Assembly (NCBI RefSeq): GCF_012933655.1
Contig: NZ_JABBJJ010000065.1
Span: 1 to 43,909, forward strand
Reading direction: 5' to 3'
DNA from: Pyxidicoccus fallax
GTDB taxonomy: Bacteria; Myxococcota; Myxococcia; Myxococcales; Myxococcaceae
Length of the DNA: 43,909 nucleotides
The translations under genes were made by a program, and so were the position numbers. Of the stretch, positions 1 to 8,220 are shown piece after piece (the first letter of the stretch is position 1; each line of letters starts with the position of its first letter). The notes below the pieces were generated by a model. That model had not been told where the DNA came from. It did no database searches and saw only the letters and a list, made by a program, of their open reading frames with translations.

Positions 1-64
1 AAGCGGCGAACAGTCGCCGCTCCTCCATCTGCTCGGGCGTCAGCCTGAATGGCTGCTGCCCCAT
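1..64 (-). CDS. Probable IS630-type transposase, N-terminal fragment
   Basis: Only the first 21 codons lie in the window; the gene runs off the left edge. The reading frame starts with ATG at 64-62, and a purine-rich stretch (GAAGAAGGGGG) lies about 8 nt upstream on the minus strand. The visible residues begin MGQQPFRLTPEQMEERRL. The LTPEQMEERR stretch resembles the lead-in to the helix-turn-helix of IS630-family transposases that I recall from myxobacteria, but no catalytic part is visible. It could equally be another helix-turn-helix protein. Inverted repeats marking an element end were not found in the bases that follow. Confidence 0.4.
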   Translation of the reverse strand, partial: MGQQPFRLTPEQMEERRLFAA

Positions 65-302
65 CACCACCACCCCCTTCTTCGGAACAACCGCTCCGAT
101 GTTTAGGGGATTCGTCGAGGCGGTTTAGGAACCATCCACGATGAACTCGCCAACTGGAAAAGCTGGCGAATGGGTGCCAATACGCGCGCAGCATCTCAGA
201 ATCCTTGAGTGCGTTGCCTCTGTGCCGTCTTCACAAGCAGCCCTGATGATACGCAGCGCGTCCACCCACTCCTGAGTCGCCACTCGCGGAGCACTCCCAC
301 GC
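65..302. other. Intergenic, no gene recognised
   Basis: About 240 bases between a leftward partial gene and a rightward gene. Frames crossing it are not convincing as proteins. An imperfect inverted repeat (GCCAACTGG ... GCTGGCG, near 149-169) is the only local structure seen. The promoters of both flanking genes must lie here, but none stands out. Confidence 0.5.
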
Positions 303-791
303 ATGCCTCGCGAGCCACCCATCGTCCTGCCCGTCTCGCTCCCTCTGCTCGGGCATGCCAACCCGTGGGCGCTGCTCCTCGCGAAGGATGAGGGCTTCCC
401 GCTCTCCACCGCCTCGCTCCTGTCCGAGCGCTATGCGTTGAAGAGCGACGAGAAGCCCTTCGTGCGCGAGCTGCTCGACCGCAAGCGCAACCTGTGGGTC
501 TTCCGCTGCGACCAGCGCCGCTTCGCGGGTGACTTCGTCGTCGTCGACATGTCCGAGCCCCGCCCCGCTCGGCGCCACGTCGTCGTGCTCGACCTCAAGA
601 TGGGTGCGCCCCTTGTGCTCGGCGGAGGCGGCGCTGGCATCCAGCTCACCCACGCACAGGACGCCGTGGACGGTGTCGCCGCTCGCAAGGGCGTCATCGC
701 GCCGGGCACGCCGTACATCCTGGCCACGGGGGACAAGGACGCGATGATTGCCTTCCTGCGCGGGGGACGGCGCCAGCCTCGCCCTACGTAG
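303..791 (+). CDS. Conserved hypothetical protein, 162 aa
   Basis: A 162-residue soluble protein with no signal peptide or membrane helix. I do not recognise a named family. Notable stretches are LWVFRCDQRRFAGDFVVVDMS (residues about 64-84, describing a strand pair) and a glycine run LGGGGAGIQ near residue 107, followed by a motif ILATGDKD near the end. The pattern FAGDFVVVDMS...VVVLDLKMG suggests an alpha/beta or nuclease-like core, but no catalytic set can be assigned. The ATG at 303 has no obvious Shine-Dalgarno, so the exact start is uncertain. It stands 40 bases ahead of the dioxygenase-like gene on the same strand and may be cotranscribed with it. Confidence 0.6.
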   Translation: MPREPPIVLPVSLPLLGHANPWALLLAKDEGFPLSTASLLSERYALKSDEKPFVRELLDRKRNLWVFRCDQRRFAGDFVVVDMSEPRPARRHVVVLDLKMGAPLVLGGGGAGIQLTHAQDAVDGVAARKGVIAPGTPYILATGDKDAMIAFLRGGRRQPRPT

Positions 792-831
792 CCCCTGGAC
801 AACACCGCCCCGCCTGTGACGGGCTCATGGG

Positions 832-1533
832 ATGATCCGCTCGTTCCTCCAGGCACTGCATGACGACGGCTTCGCCCTCGCCCAGGGTGCGGCATCCGAG
901 GAGCTGCTTCACACGCTGGAGACCTCCCTGCGGGACCTTCCGAGCGAGGAAGACAGCAAGCGCCGCGGAGGCCAGCGCAACGTGCTCGACTCCCCCGCCA
1001 CCGTGGCCGCCATCTCCCGCGCCACTCCGCTCCGTGCACTGGCCCAGGCAGTCCTCGGCCCCGACTGCTTCGTCGCTCGCGCCCTGCTCTTCGACAAGAC
1101 CGCCGAAGCCAACTGGAAGGTGCGCTGGCACCAGGACCTCACCATCGCCGTGCAGGAGCGCCGCGACGTCCCCGGCTTCGGCCCCTGGACGCACAAGGAC
1201 GGTGTCACCCACACGCACGCGCCCACGTCACTGCTCGCGCGCATGGTCTCCCTGCGCATCCACCTGGATGACTGCGGCGAGGAGAACGGCCCCTTGCGCG
1301 TGCTCCCTGGCTCGCACCGCGTGGGCCGCATCTCGGAAGCCGAGCTGGATGCGTGGAAGGACCGCGTGCCCTCCGTCACCTGCCTCGCCCGGCGCGGGGA
1401 CGTGCTCGCCTTCCACCCGCTCCTCCTCCACGCCTCGTCCCCCGCCACGCGCCCCGGACACCGCCGCGTCCTGCACCTGGAGCTCGCCGCTGATCCGCTT
1501 CCCGATGGCCTCGAATGGCGCTGGCGCCTGTGA
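832..1533 (+). CDS. Phytanoyl-CoA dioxygenase (PhyH)-family Fe(II)/2-oxoglutarate oxygenase
   Basis: A 233-residue protein of the PhyH family: non-haem iron oxygenases that hydroxylate a small substrate using O2 and 2-oxoglutarate. Seen in the sequence are the HxD iron-binding pair (H100-Q-D102 in VRWHQDL), a distal histidine (H200 in PLLLHASS) and a downstream arginine pair (R211-R212) that would hold 2-oxoglutarate. The turn GPLRVLPGSHRVG (residues about 153-165) is typical of the family. The protein has no signal peptide, so it is cytoplasmic. PhyH homologues in bacteria act on very different substrates, so the substrate cannot be predicted; nothing nearby suggests a biosynthetic cluster. 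Confidence 0.85.
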   Translation: MIRSFLQALHDDGFALAQGAASEELLHTLETSLRDLPSEEDSKRRGGQRNVLDSPATVAAISRATPLRALAQAVLGPDCFVARALLFDKTAEANWKVRWHQDLTIAVQERRDVPGFGPWTHKDGVTHTHAPTSLLARMVSLRIHLDDCGEENGPLRVLPGSHRVGRISEAELDAWKDRVPSVTCLARRGDVLAFHPLLLHASSPATRPGHRRVLHLELAADPLPDGLEWRWRL

Positions 1534-1557
1534 CAACGCATCACGACAACGCATCGC
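1532..1557 (+). repeat. 13-bp tandem repeat over a stop codon
   Basis: Two head-to-tail copies of GACAACGCATCRC, starting at 1532 and 1545. The first copy begins inside the TGA stop of the PhyH-family gene. Directly visible; function unknown. Confidence 0.6.
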
Positions 1558-1603
1558 GACACGGACACAAAAGTTACAAACAAGGTCCATGAAATCAGGA
1601 CTT

Positions 1604-1622
1604 TCTGGCCGAAACGGCCAGA
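1604..1622. terminator. Perfect stem-loop after the PhyH-family gene
   Basis: An 8-bp stem (TCTGGCCG / CGGCCAGA) closed by an AAA loop, in an otherwise structureless 213-base gap (1534-1746). It follows the dioxygenase stop by 70 bases and precedes the lipoprotein start by 125. No U-run follows, so it may be a weak terminator or an operator for the downstream lipoprotein gene. Confidence 0.4.
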
Positions 1623-1746
1623 TGACGCATGGCAACAGCTTCCCGGAATGAGGAGAACCGCTGCCGCTGGGTGCGCCACGACCCGGCAGCGCCGCAACCC
1701 CCCGTGCGGCGTCCAGACAGCTCGAACCACATCGCGGGAGAACTTC

Positions 1747-3891
1747 GTGCGTAGACAGTTGCTGTCGTCCCTGCTGTGCCTCTCGTTCCTGACGGCGTGC
1801 GGCCCTGAAACCCCCTCCGAGCCCTCCCCCGAAGCACCGGAGACGACTCCCGCCTCCCTGGCGACGCCGCTGCCGAAGCTGCGCGTGAGCAGCAACGGGC
1901 GCTTCCTGGAGACGGTGAACGGCGCCCCGTTCTTCTACATGGGCGACACCGCCTGGCAGCTCGTCAACTACGTCAACCGCACCGACACGCTGAGGTACCT
2001 CGACAGCCGCGCGGCCCTCGGGTTCAACGTCGTGCAGACGGTCGCCGTGCCGTCCATGAACGGCACCGGCCCCAACATGCATGGGGACGCGCCGTTCCAG
2101 AACAACAACTTCGCCGCGCCCCTCGTCACCCCGGGCAGCGACCCGGCCAACAGCACCCAGTACGACTTCTGGGACCATCTCGACTTCGTCGTCAACGAGG
2201 CCGAGGCGCGCGGCCTCTACATCGCGCTGCTGCCCGCGTGGGGCGACTACGTGAAGGGCGGATACCTCAACACGTCCAATGCCCAGACCTACGGCCAGTT
2301 CCTCGGCAGCCGGTATGCGAGCAAGGCCATCATCTGGGTGCTCGGCGGCGACACGGTCCCCACCGGGTTCGAGGCCGTCTACCGCGCGCTGGCCCGGGGC
2401 ATTGCCATCGGCACGTCCGGCACCGAGGACTACAGCAAGGTCCTGATGACCTTCCACCCCGCGGGCCGGCAGAAGTCCTCCACGTGGTTCCACAACGAGC
2501 CGTGGCTGGACTTCAACATGCAGCAGAACGGCCACTGCGACTACACGACCATGTACGCGGACATCACCGCGGACTACGGCCGCACCCCGGTGAAGCCCAC
2601 CCTGGATGGTGAGCCCGCGTACGAGCAGATTGCCCTCTGTCTCAACACCTCGCAGCCTCACGTCACCGACTACCATGTCCGCCGGTACGCCTGGCTGAGC
2701 GTGTTCGCCGGTGCGCTCGGCCATACCTACGGGCACAACTCGGTGTGGCAGATGTACGCGCCGGGCCGTCGGTCGTGGTTCAACGCGGTGACCTACTGGT
2801 ACGACGCCCTCAACCATCCGGGCACGACGCAGATGCAGTACCTCCGCCGCCTCATCGAGTCGCGGCCGTTCCTCTCGCGCATCCCCGACCAGGGCGTGCT
2901 GACCCATGATGGCGGTGCGTGGCAGGTCCGCGTGCAGGCCACGCGCGATGCGAACGGCACCTACGCCTTCGTCTACAGCTCGGGTGGGCAGTCCTTCACG
3001 GTGAACATGGCCCGCATCACCGGCGGCTCCGTGCGCGCCACCTGGTACAACCCGCGCACCGGTGCCACGCAGGTCCTCGGCACCTTCCCGAACACGGGCA
3101 GCCGGCAGTTCACACCGGCCAGCAGTGGCACGGGCAATGACTGGGTCCTGATTCTCGACGACGCCACGAAGAACTACCCGCTGCCGGGTGGCGGCACGAC
3201 GCCTCCGCCGACCGAGGCGTACTCGACGCAGGCGGCGTCGGCCACGCCCTCCACCGCGGCTCCGGGGCAGGCGGTCAGCGTGTCGGTGTCCGTCCGCGCC
3301 GCCGCCGCGGTGTCCGGCCGCCACGTGAAGCTCACGGTGCGCAACGCCTCGAACACCTCCGTGTACGACCTCAACTTCGTGAATCACTCCTTCGGGCAGG
3401 GAGAGACGCGGGCGTATCAGCTCACCACGCCCACGACCCTGGCCGCCGGCACGTACTGCGTGACGTCGGGTGTCGCGAGCACGGATTGGGTGACCTGGTA
3501 CTACTGGGACAACTGCGCGACCTCGTTCACCGTGTCCACCGCGCCCGCGCCGACCGTGGGCTTCACGCTGACGACGGCGACGACGTCGCCCGCGACGGTG
3601 AGCCGCGGCGGCACGGTGCGGCTGTCCAGCACCTTCCAGGCGAACGCGGCCGTCAGCGGCGTGAATGTGAAGGTCGACATCCGCGACGGCACGGGCACGA
3701 CCACCGTCGTCTCCAACCCGATTGGGAATCAGGGCTTCACGCAGGGGCAGAGCCGGACGTTCTCGCTCGACTACGCCGTCCCCACGACGATGAGCCCGGG
3801 CACCTACTGCCTGGCCACGGGTGTGGCCACGGGCGACTGGGGCACCTGGTACACGTGGAATGGCTGCGCGGCGAAGTTCACGGTCCAGTAG
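1747..3891 (+). CDS. DUF4038 apiosidase-like glycoside hydrolase, surface lipoprotein
   Basis: A 714-residue lipoprotein starting at GTG 1747, chosen because GGAG lies 6 nt upstream and a clean lipoprotein signal follows (lipobox LTAC, Cys18). An in-frame ATG at 1648 would bury that signal. Residues about 45-360 form a DUF4038 (beta/alpha) barrel like GH140 apiosidases, opening with GRFLETVNGAPFFYMGDTAW. Candidate catalytic acids are D202 (WVLGGD) and E289 (LDGEPAYE). A small beta domain follows (about 395-475), like the C-terminal domain usual in this family. Two diverged repeats of about 100 residues end the protein, each with a GTYC...W.TWY.W..C pattern that could make a disulfide. It probably attacks plant-type polysaccharides (pectin side chains) at the cell surface; the substrate is inferred. 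Confidence 0.85.
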   Translation: MRRQLLSSLLCLSFLTACGPETPSEPSPEAPETTPASLATPLPKLRVSSNGRFLETVNGAPFFYMGDTAWQLVNYVNRTDTLRYLDSRAALGFNVVQTVAVPSMNGTGPNMHGDAPFQNNNFAAPLVTPGSDPANSTQYDFWDHLDFVVNEAEARGLYIALLPAWGDYVKGGYLNTSNAQTYGQFLGSRYASKAIIWVLGGDTVPTGFEAVYRALARGIAIGTSGTEDYSKVLMTFHPAGRQKSSTWFHNEPWLDFNMQQNGHCDYTTMYADITADYGRTPVKPTLDGEPAYEQIALCLNTSQPHVTDYHVRRYAWLSVFAGALGHTYGHNSVWQMYAPGRRSWFNAVTYWYDALNHPGTTQMQYLRRLIESRPFLSRIPDQGVLTHDGGAWQVRVQATRDANGTYAFVYSSGGQSFTVNMARITGGSVRATWYNPRTGATQVLGTFPNTGSRQFTPASSGTGNDWVLILDDATKNYPLPGGGTTPPPTEAYSTQAASATPSTAAPGQAVSVSVSVRAAAAVSGRHVKLTVRNASNTSVYDLNFVNHSFGQGETRAYQLTTPTTLAAGTYCVTSGVASTDWVTWYYWDNCATSFTVSTAPAPTVGFTLTTATTSPATVSRGGTVRLSSTFQANAAVSGVNVKVDIRDGTGTTTVVSNPIGNQGFTQGQSRTFSLDYAVPTTMSPGTYCLATGVATGDWGTWYTWNGCAAKFTVQ

Positions 3892-3902
3892 CCGGCAGGC
3901 GC

Positions 3903-3931
3903 GGCGGGAGCCCGACACAGGGGCTCCCGCC
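3903..3931. terminator. Strong bidirectional terminator hairpin
   Basis: A perfect 11-bp GC-rich stem (3903-3913 with 3921-3931) and 7-nt loop, lying in the 63-base gap between two convergent genes (stops at 3891 and 3955). Position and stability fit termination from both sides, although no long U-run is present. Confidence 0.75.
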
Positions 3932-3954
3932 ACATCCCCTTCACATCGAGCGGC

Positions 3955-4950
3955 TCACGTCTCGTAGCCGGTCTGCTCGAAGACGACGACCTTCTTCGAC
4001 TCGGGGAAGAGGATGACGAAGAGGCGGAACCAGCCCGAGGCGCCCGGGGCCACCGGGTACTCGTGGTAGCGGATCGCCACCTGTACGTTCTCCGTGCCGT
4101 TGCCGTACGTCGCGAGAAGCTGCGGGCCCAGCGCCTCGAACTCCGAGTACAGGTAGGCCTTCGCCTGCGCATAGCTGTACGCGATGGCGTCATCCGCCGC
4201 GAACGCGCTGTACTCCTGCAGCGTCATCACCGACCGGTCCGCCTGGGACAGCGTGGGCACGCCCGGGTGCGGCCAGTAGGCGTCGTAGGCACGCAGCGAG
4301 CCCTCCGTGTAGTAACGCGCCTCGTTGCCCGCCTCCACCGTCGCCTCCAGCTGCGCGGTCAGCGGCAGCGGCGTCAGCCCCGGCCCGTAGCCCGACGTGT
4401 CCGGCGTCGCGGCCGGCGGCGGGGGGCACGCCGCGCCGCTCACGCACGTGGTCTGCAACTGGAACTGCTTGCCCGCCCCGGTGGCCGAGCTCACCACCAC
4501 CAGGTACTCACCCGCGGGCAGCTGCGCCTCGATGCGGCTCAGCTGGCCATACCCGTAGTCATCGTCCTGCACCCACGGGTGGGTGCCATAGCTGCCGCTC
4601 GCGTTCTTCGGGCCGTACACCATCAGGCCCGTGTCCAGGTACATGGAGGTGCCCTCGTGCGTCACCTCGAAGCGCGTCCGGAGCAGGCTCGCCGGCACCG
4701 TCACCTTGAAGGAGTAGTACTGCGGGTTCTGCGTGAAGTACGTCCGCACCGAGCCCCCCAGCGCCACCGGCCCCAGGTACGTCGTGCTGTCGTAGATGTT
4801 TCCGCTCACCGGCGGCGGCGGGAAGTACATCACCGCCTGCGGGCTCTCGCGCAGCGACTCCACCGGCGCGTTGCCTCCCGTCGGATTCTCACAGCCCGCC
4901 AGCACGACCATCGGAAGGACACCGCACACCTTCAGCATCTGTCGAAGCAT
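3955..4950 (-). CDS. Secreted lipoprotein with pre-peptidase-like beta domain
   Basis: A 331-residue lipoprotein, start ATG at 4950-4948. The longer frame upstream is a shadow of the sigma-factor gene. The N-terminus gives a signal with lipobox VLAGC (Cys about 20). Residues about 45-165 read like a bacterial pre-peptidase C-terminal (PPC) beta sandwich: YYSFKVTVPASLLRTRFEVTH..., then PAGEYLVVVSS...GKQFQLQTTC. The C-terminal half (about 190-331) contains a segment with SEFEALGPQLLATYGNGTENVQVAIRYHEYPVAP, ending in strands, and is unfamiliar. No catalytic motif is visible. It is transcribed away from the sigma-factor operon, from a shared 150-base intergenic region, so it could be a target of that sigma factor. 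Confidence 0.75.
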   Translation of the reverse strand: MLRQMLKVCGVLPMVVLAGCENPTGGNAPVESLRESPQAVMYFPPPPVSGNIYDSTTYLGPVALGGSVRTYFTQNPQYYSFKVTVPASLLRTRFEVTHEGTSMYLDTGLMVYGPKNASGSYGTHPWVQDDDYGYGQLSRIEAQLPAGEYLVVVSSATGAGKQFQLQTTCVSGAACPPPPAATPDTSGYGPGLTPLPLTAQLEATVEAGNEARYYTEGSLRAYDAYWPHPGVPTLSQADRSVMTLQEYSAFAADDAIAYSYAQAKAYLYSEFEALGPQLLATYGNGTENVQVAIRYHEYPVAPGASGWFRLFVILFPESKKVVVFEQTGYET

Positions 4951-5015
4951 TCTCTGGACCTCGGATGGGGGAGCCGCCCGCCTGCCACGGCCAAACCCGC
5001 AACTCAAGTAACGTG

Positions 5016-5060
5016 CGGGAAAAATGACGCGACCCCCGGGAAAATCGGGCCGCGAAAAAC
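5016..5060. promoter_or_regulatory. A-tract direct repeats in a divergent promoter region
   Basis: CGGGAAAAAT at 5016-5025 and CGGGAAAAT at 5037-5045, starts 21 bp apart (two helical turns), plus a third A-run GCGAAAAAC at 5052-5060. They lie between the leftward lipoprotein gene and the rightward sigma-factor gene. GC-flanked GGAAA elements are the kind of sequence used as ECF-type -35 boxes, so autoregulation is possible, but no matching -10 was assigned. Confidence 0.4.
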
Positions 5061-5103
5061 CTTCGTCCATTTCCGCCGCCCCAATCGTTGAGGGGCTGAT
5101 GCG

Positions 5104-5718
5104 GTGGTGGATGACACGATGGGTGATGCCAGCAGCCTCTCGGAGCGTGGGGACATGAGCGACGGCGCCTCGGCCGACGAGCGCGCGTGGCTGGGCCGCT
5201 TCCACGCGGGGGATGCCCGCGTGCTCAACGCCTGCTACCGCGAGCACTTCGATACCGTGTACCGCAGCGCCTCCCGCGTCCTGTCCGGCGTGGACGCGGA
5301 GACCGTCGTCCACGACGTCTTCCTCCGCCTGCTCTCCAACGAGGCCATGCGCCGCTCCTTCCAGGGCGGCTCGCTCGCGGCCTGGCTCAACACCCTCGCG
5401 CGCAACCTCGCCGTGGACACCCTGCGCCGCCGCCAGCGCGAGCAGAACGCCCTCGCCCACCTCGCCGACGAACCCCGCTTCGACGAGGAGCCCGCCCCTC
5501 CCGAGCCCTCGCTCGACGCCAGCCACCTGCTGGAGCGCTTCCGCCGCGAGCACCTGCCCGCGAAGTGGGCACCCGTCTTCGAGGCCCGCTTCGTGCGCCA
5601 GCTCAGCCAACGCGAGGCCGCCGCCGCCCTCGGCCTCCACCGCACCACCCTCGCCTACCAGGAGCTCCGCATCCGCTCGCTCCTCAAGAAGTTCCTCCTC
5701 CCCCCGGAGGCCCGATGA
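5104..5718 (+). CDS. ECF-like RNA polymerase sigma factor
   Basis: A sigma-70-family regulator of 204 residues from GTG 5104, or 187 residues from ATG 5155 (the more family-like start, with GGAG upstream). Region 2 is seen around residues 50-105 from the long start: HFDTVYRSASRVL, AETVVHDVFLRLL, then AAWLNTLARNLAVDTLRRR, the usual region 2.4 signature. Region 4 is at 165-195 (LSQREAAAALGLHRTTLAYQELRIRSLLKKF), with a helix-turn-helix. It lacks regions 1.1 and 3, as ECF factors do. Its last four bases (ATGA) overlap the start of the anti-sigma-like gene, so the two are translationally coupled. The promoter it recognises is unknown; the A-tract repeats just upstream are candidates. Confidence 0.85.
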   Translation: MVDDTMGDASSLSERGDMSDGASADERAWLGRFHAGDARVLNACYREHFDTVYRSASRVLSGVDAETVVHDVFLRLLSNEAMRRSFQGGSLAAWLNTLARNLAVDTLRRRQREQNALAHLADEPRFDEEPAPPEPSLDASHLLERFRREHLPAKWAPVFEARFVRQLSQREAAAALGLHRTTLAYQELRIRSLLKKFLLPPEAR

Positions 5719-6482
5719 ACCCCGCCTGCGCCGTGCATCCCCTCGTCGACCGCCACTTCTCCGGCCGCATCCACCCGCGCGACGAGCAGCGCCTGCGCGC
5801 ACACCTCCCGGACTGCCCCACCTGCCGCGAGCGCTACGAGCGCCACCTCCTCCTCGCTCGCCTCGACCCGCGTGCCCTCGACGCCCGCACCCGGCTCGCG
5901 CGCGGCCTGGGCCTCGATGCCCGTGCACCCACCCCGCCCTGGCGCCTCGCGCTCGTCCCCGTCGCGGTCGCCTGCCTCGCCCTGCTCGTGGTCCGCATCC
6001 CGTGGAATGGAACCTCCATTCCGGACGACGGCTTCACGCCCCGGGGCGCCGGCAACACCGTGGCCGAGGCGCGGCTGCTCGCCTACGCCGTGGAGCCCGG
6101 GGGACGCACCACCCTGCTCGGCCCCACGCTGCGGCCGGACCAGGAGCTCGCCTTCGCCTTCCGCAACCCCGACGCGCACCGCTTCCTCATGGTCTTCGCG
6201 CGCGACGCCGCCGGACAGGTCTACTGGTACCACCCGAGCTGGACCGACCCGGCGAGCAACCCCTCGGCCATCGCCATCCCTCCAGGCGACGCGCTTCGCG
6301 AGCTGCCCGAGGCCATCTCGCATTCGCTGCCGCCCGGGCCCCTCGCCCTTCACGCCGTGTTCCTGGATGCGCCGCTCACCGTGCGGCAAATGGAAGCACT
6401 GCTGACGCGCACGGGCTCCCTCGACTCGGTGCTCCCGTCCGGCGCGGACTCCACCTCGCTCCAGCTCCAGGTCGTTCCATGA
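5715..6482 (+). CDS. Zinc-finger anti-sigma-like membrane protein with DUF4384-like domain
   Basis: A 255-residue protein starting at ATG 5715 within the sigma gene's stop. The N-terminus carries a ZAS-type zinc motif (H30-x3-C34-x2-C37, with C5 and H8 as possible further ligands). One membrane helix spans about residues 77-94. The outer part (about 105-255) has strands reading LLAYAVEPGGRTTLLGP and HRFLMVFARDAAGQVYWYHPSW, a pattern seen in DUF4384-type domains that accompany caspase-like proteins. Established knowledge: ZAS proteins hold ECF sigma factors inactive until a signal arrives. It should therefore restrain the adjacent sigma factor and sense something in the envelope. Its stop overlaps the caspase gene start by ATGA. 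Confidence 0.75.
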   Translation: MNPACAVHPLVDRHFSGRIHPRDEQRLRAHLPDCPTCRERYERHLLLARLDPRALDARTRLARGLGLDARAPTPPWRLALVPVAVACLALLVVRIPWNGTSIPDDGFTPRGAGNTVAEARLLAYAVEPGGRTTLLGPTLRPDQELAFAFRNPDAHRFLMVFARDAAGQVYWYHPSWTDPASNPSAIAIPPGDALRELPEAISHSLPPGPLALHAVFLDAPLTVRQMEALLTRTGSLDSVLPSGADSTSLQLQVVP

Positions 6483-8149
6483 GCTCCCGTCACCTGTTGC
6501 TCGCCCTGCTCGCCGCGGGCACCGCGAACGCGTCCGGCCCGGCGGTCCGCTCCACCTCCGCCGCGGCCCCGTCCCCGCCGAGCGCCCCGAGCGCTCCAGG
6601 TGTCCCACGCGTATCCGCTCCCGAGACCCTGCTCGCTTCGGGCGCCGCCACTCCGGCCGCTGCGACCTCCCCCGCCTCACGCACCGCGTCCTTCGCCCTC
6701 ATCATCGGCGTCAACCGCGGCCACGAGCCGGACCAGCCCGTGCTGCGCTACGCGGATGACGATGCCGCGCGCTACCTCGACCTGTTCCGCCTGCTCGGCG
6801 CGCGCACGTACCTGCTCGCGCGCCTGGACGACAACACGCGCCGCCTGCACCCGCAGGCCGCCGCCGAGGCCCAGGACCCGAAGCGCGCCGAGCTGGCCGC
6901 CGCCGTGAAGCGCCTGTCCGAGGACATCGCCCTCGCGCGCAGCCGCGGCGTGGAGGCCGTCGCCTACGTCGTCTACGCGGGCCACGGCAACGTGCGCAAC
7001 GGCGAGGGCTACGTGAGCCTCGAGGACGGTCCCCTCACCGCACCCATGCTCTCCGACCAGGTGGTGGGCGCGCTCGGCGCGGACCGCGTCCACCTCATCG
7101 TCGACGCGTGCTACTCGTACTTCCTCGCCTACAGCCGCGGCCCCGGCGGCCAGCGCCGTCCCCTGCCCGAGGGCTTCACCCGCGCGGTGGGGCTCGCCCA
7201 GGCGGACAACGTGGGCCTGCTGCTGTCCACCTCCTCCGCCCGCGAGAGCCACGAGTGGGAGGCATTCCAGGCCGGCGTCTTCAACCACGAGGTCCGCTCC
7301 GGCCTCTTCGGCGCCGCCGATGCCGACGGCGATGGTCAGGTGAGCTACCGCGAAATCGCCGCCTTCGTGGAGCGCGCCAACGCCGCCATTCCAAACGACC
7401 GCTTCCGTCCCCAGGTGCACGCACGTCCGCCCAAGGGCTCCGAGCAGCTCGTGGACCTGCGGCCCGGCCTGGAGCGCCGCCTCGAAGTCGATGGCTCCAA
7501 GGGCGCGCACTACGTGCTGGAGGACGCCAACGGCGTGCGCCTCGCCGAGTTCCACAACGCGCCCGGGCAGTCGCTCCGGTTGCTGCGCCCACCGCCGCGC
7601 GGCCCCGTCTTCCTGTGGCGCGTGGGGGACGCGACGGAGTTCCCCGTGCCCGCGGCGCCCGACGTGGTGAGCCTGGATTCACTCTCCGCCGAGCCCGTGC
7701 GCGTGGCCTCGCGCGGCGCCGCGCACACCGCCTTCCAGCACATCTTCACCCTGCCCTTCGGCCAGGAGTCCGTCGCCGGCTTCCAGTTCCCGCCCCTCTC
7801 GCCGCTCATGCCACCGGAGCCGGGCGCGCGAGGACTCTGGGCGGCACGCAAACCCGTGGGCTGGAGCGCGCTCGCCGCGGGCGCGGCCGCCGCCGGCGTG
7901 GGCCTGTGGTCCACCCTCGAGGCACGCGACCTGCGTGACGGCATCACCCCGAGCATGTCGCAGGCGGAAGCAGCCTCCCGCAACCGCCGCATCCGGAGCC
8001 TCAACACCCGCGGCGGACTGCTCTATGGGCTCGGTGGCGCGGCGGCGCTCGGCGGAGCACTGCTGCTGCTGTGGCCGCGGGGAGAGACGGTGCCGCTGGC
8101 CACCGCGAGCCCGGACGGCGCGGCACTCGGCGTGGCGGGAGCGTTCTGA
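6479..8149 (+). CDS. Secreted/membrane caspase-like (C14) cysteine protease
   Basis: A 556-residue protein starting at ATG 6479, overlapping the previous stop. The N-terminal signal peptide (MSSRHLLLALLAAGTANAS) leads into a Pro/Ala/Ser-rich linker to residue 68. The caspase-haemoglobinase fold spans about 70-310. The catalytic dyad is visible: H169 in VVYAGHGN and C211 in HLIVDACYS. At 281-293, DADGDGQVSYREI matches an EF-hand calcium loop inside the protease domain. A beta-rich region (about 325-440) follows, then two hydrophobic segments (about 459-480 and 511-532) that could form a membrane hairpin. Prokaryotic caspase relatives can have Arg/Lys or Asp specificity; this one is not predictable. 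Coupling to a sigma/anti-sigma pair suggests a regulated envelope proteolysis or cell-death role (inference). Confidence 0.85.
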   Translation: MSSRHLLLALLAAGTANASGPAVRSTSAAAPSPPSAPSAPGVPRVSAPETLLASGAATPAAATSPASRTASFALIIGVNRGHEPDQPVLRYADDDAARYLDLFRLLGARTYLLARLDDNTRRLHPQAAAEAQDPKRAELAAAVKRLSEDIALARSRGVEAVAYVVYAGHGNVRNGEGYVSLEDGPLTAPMLSDQVVGALGADRVHLIVDACYSYFLAYSRGPGGQRRPLPEGFTRAVGLAQADNVGLLLSTSSARESHEWEAFQAGVFNHEVRSGLFGAADADGDGQVSYREIAAFVERANAAIPNDRFRPQVHARPPKGSEQLVDLRPGLERRLEVDGSKGAHYVLEDANGVRLAEFHNAPGQSLRLLRPPPRGPVFLWRVGDATEFPVPAAPDVVSLDSLSAEPVRVASRGAAHTAFQHIFTLPFGQESVAGFQFPPLSPLMPPEPGARGLWAARKPVGWSALAAGAAAAGVGLWSTLEARDLRDGITPSMSQAEAASRNRRIRSLNTRGGLLYGLGGAAALGGALLLLWPRGETVPLATASPDGAALGVAGAF

Positions 8150-8220
8150 TGCGCCGCGCGCGAAGCCGGATTCGTCCAACGAACACCGCCCCGACGTTGA
8201 TGCGTCGGAGGCGGAAATCC

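Noticed and set aside
1228..3933. Long open frame (about 900 codons) on the minus strand
   Set aside because: It is opposite the PhyH-family and DUF4038 genes and is Arg/Val/Gly/His-rich, the typical composition of an antisense shadow in GC-rich DNA; no domain is visible.
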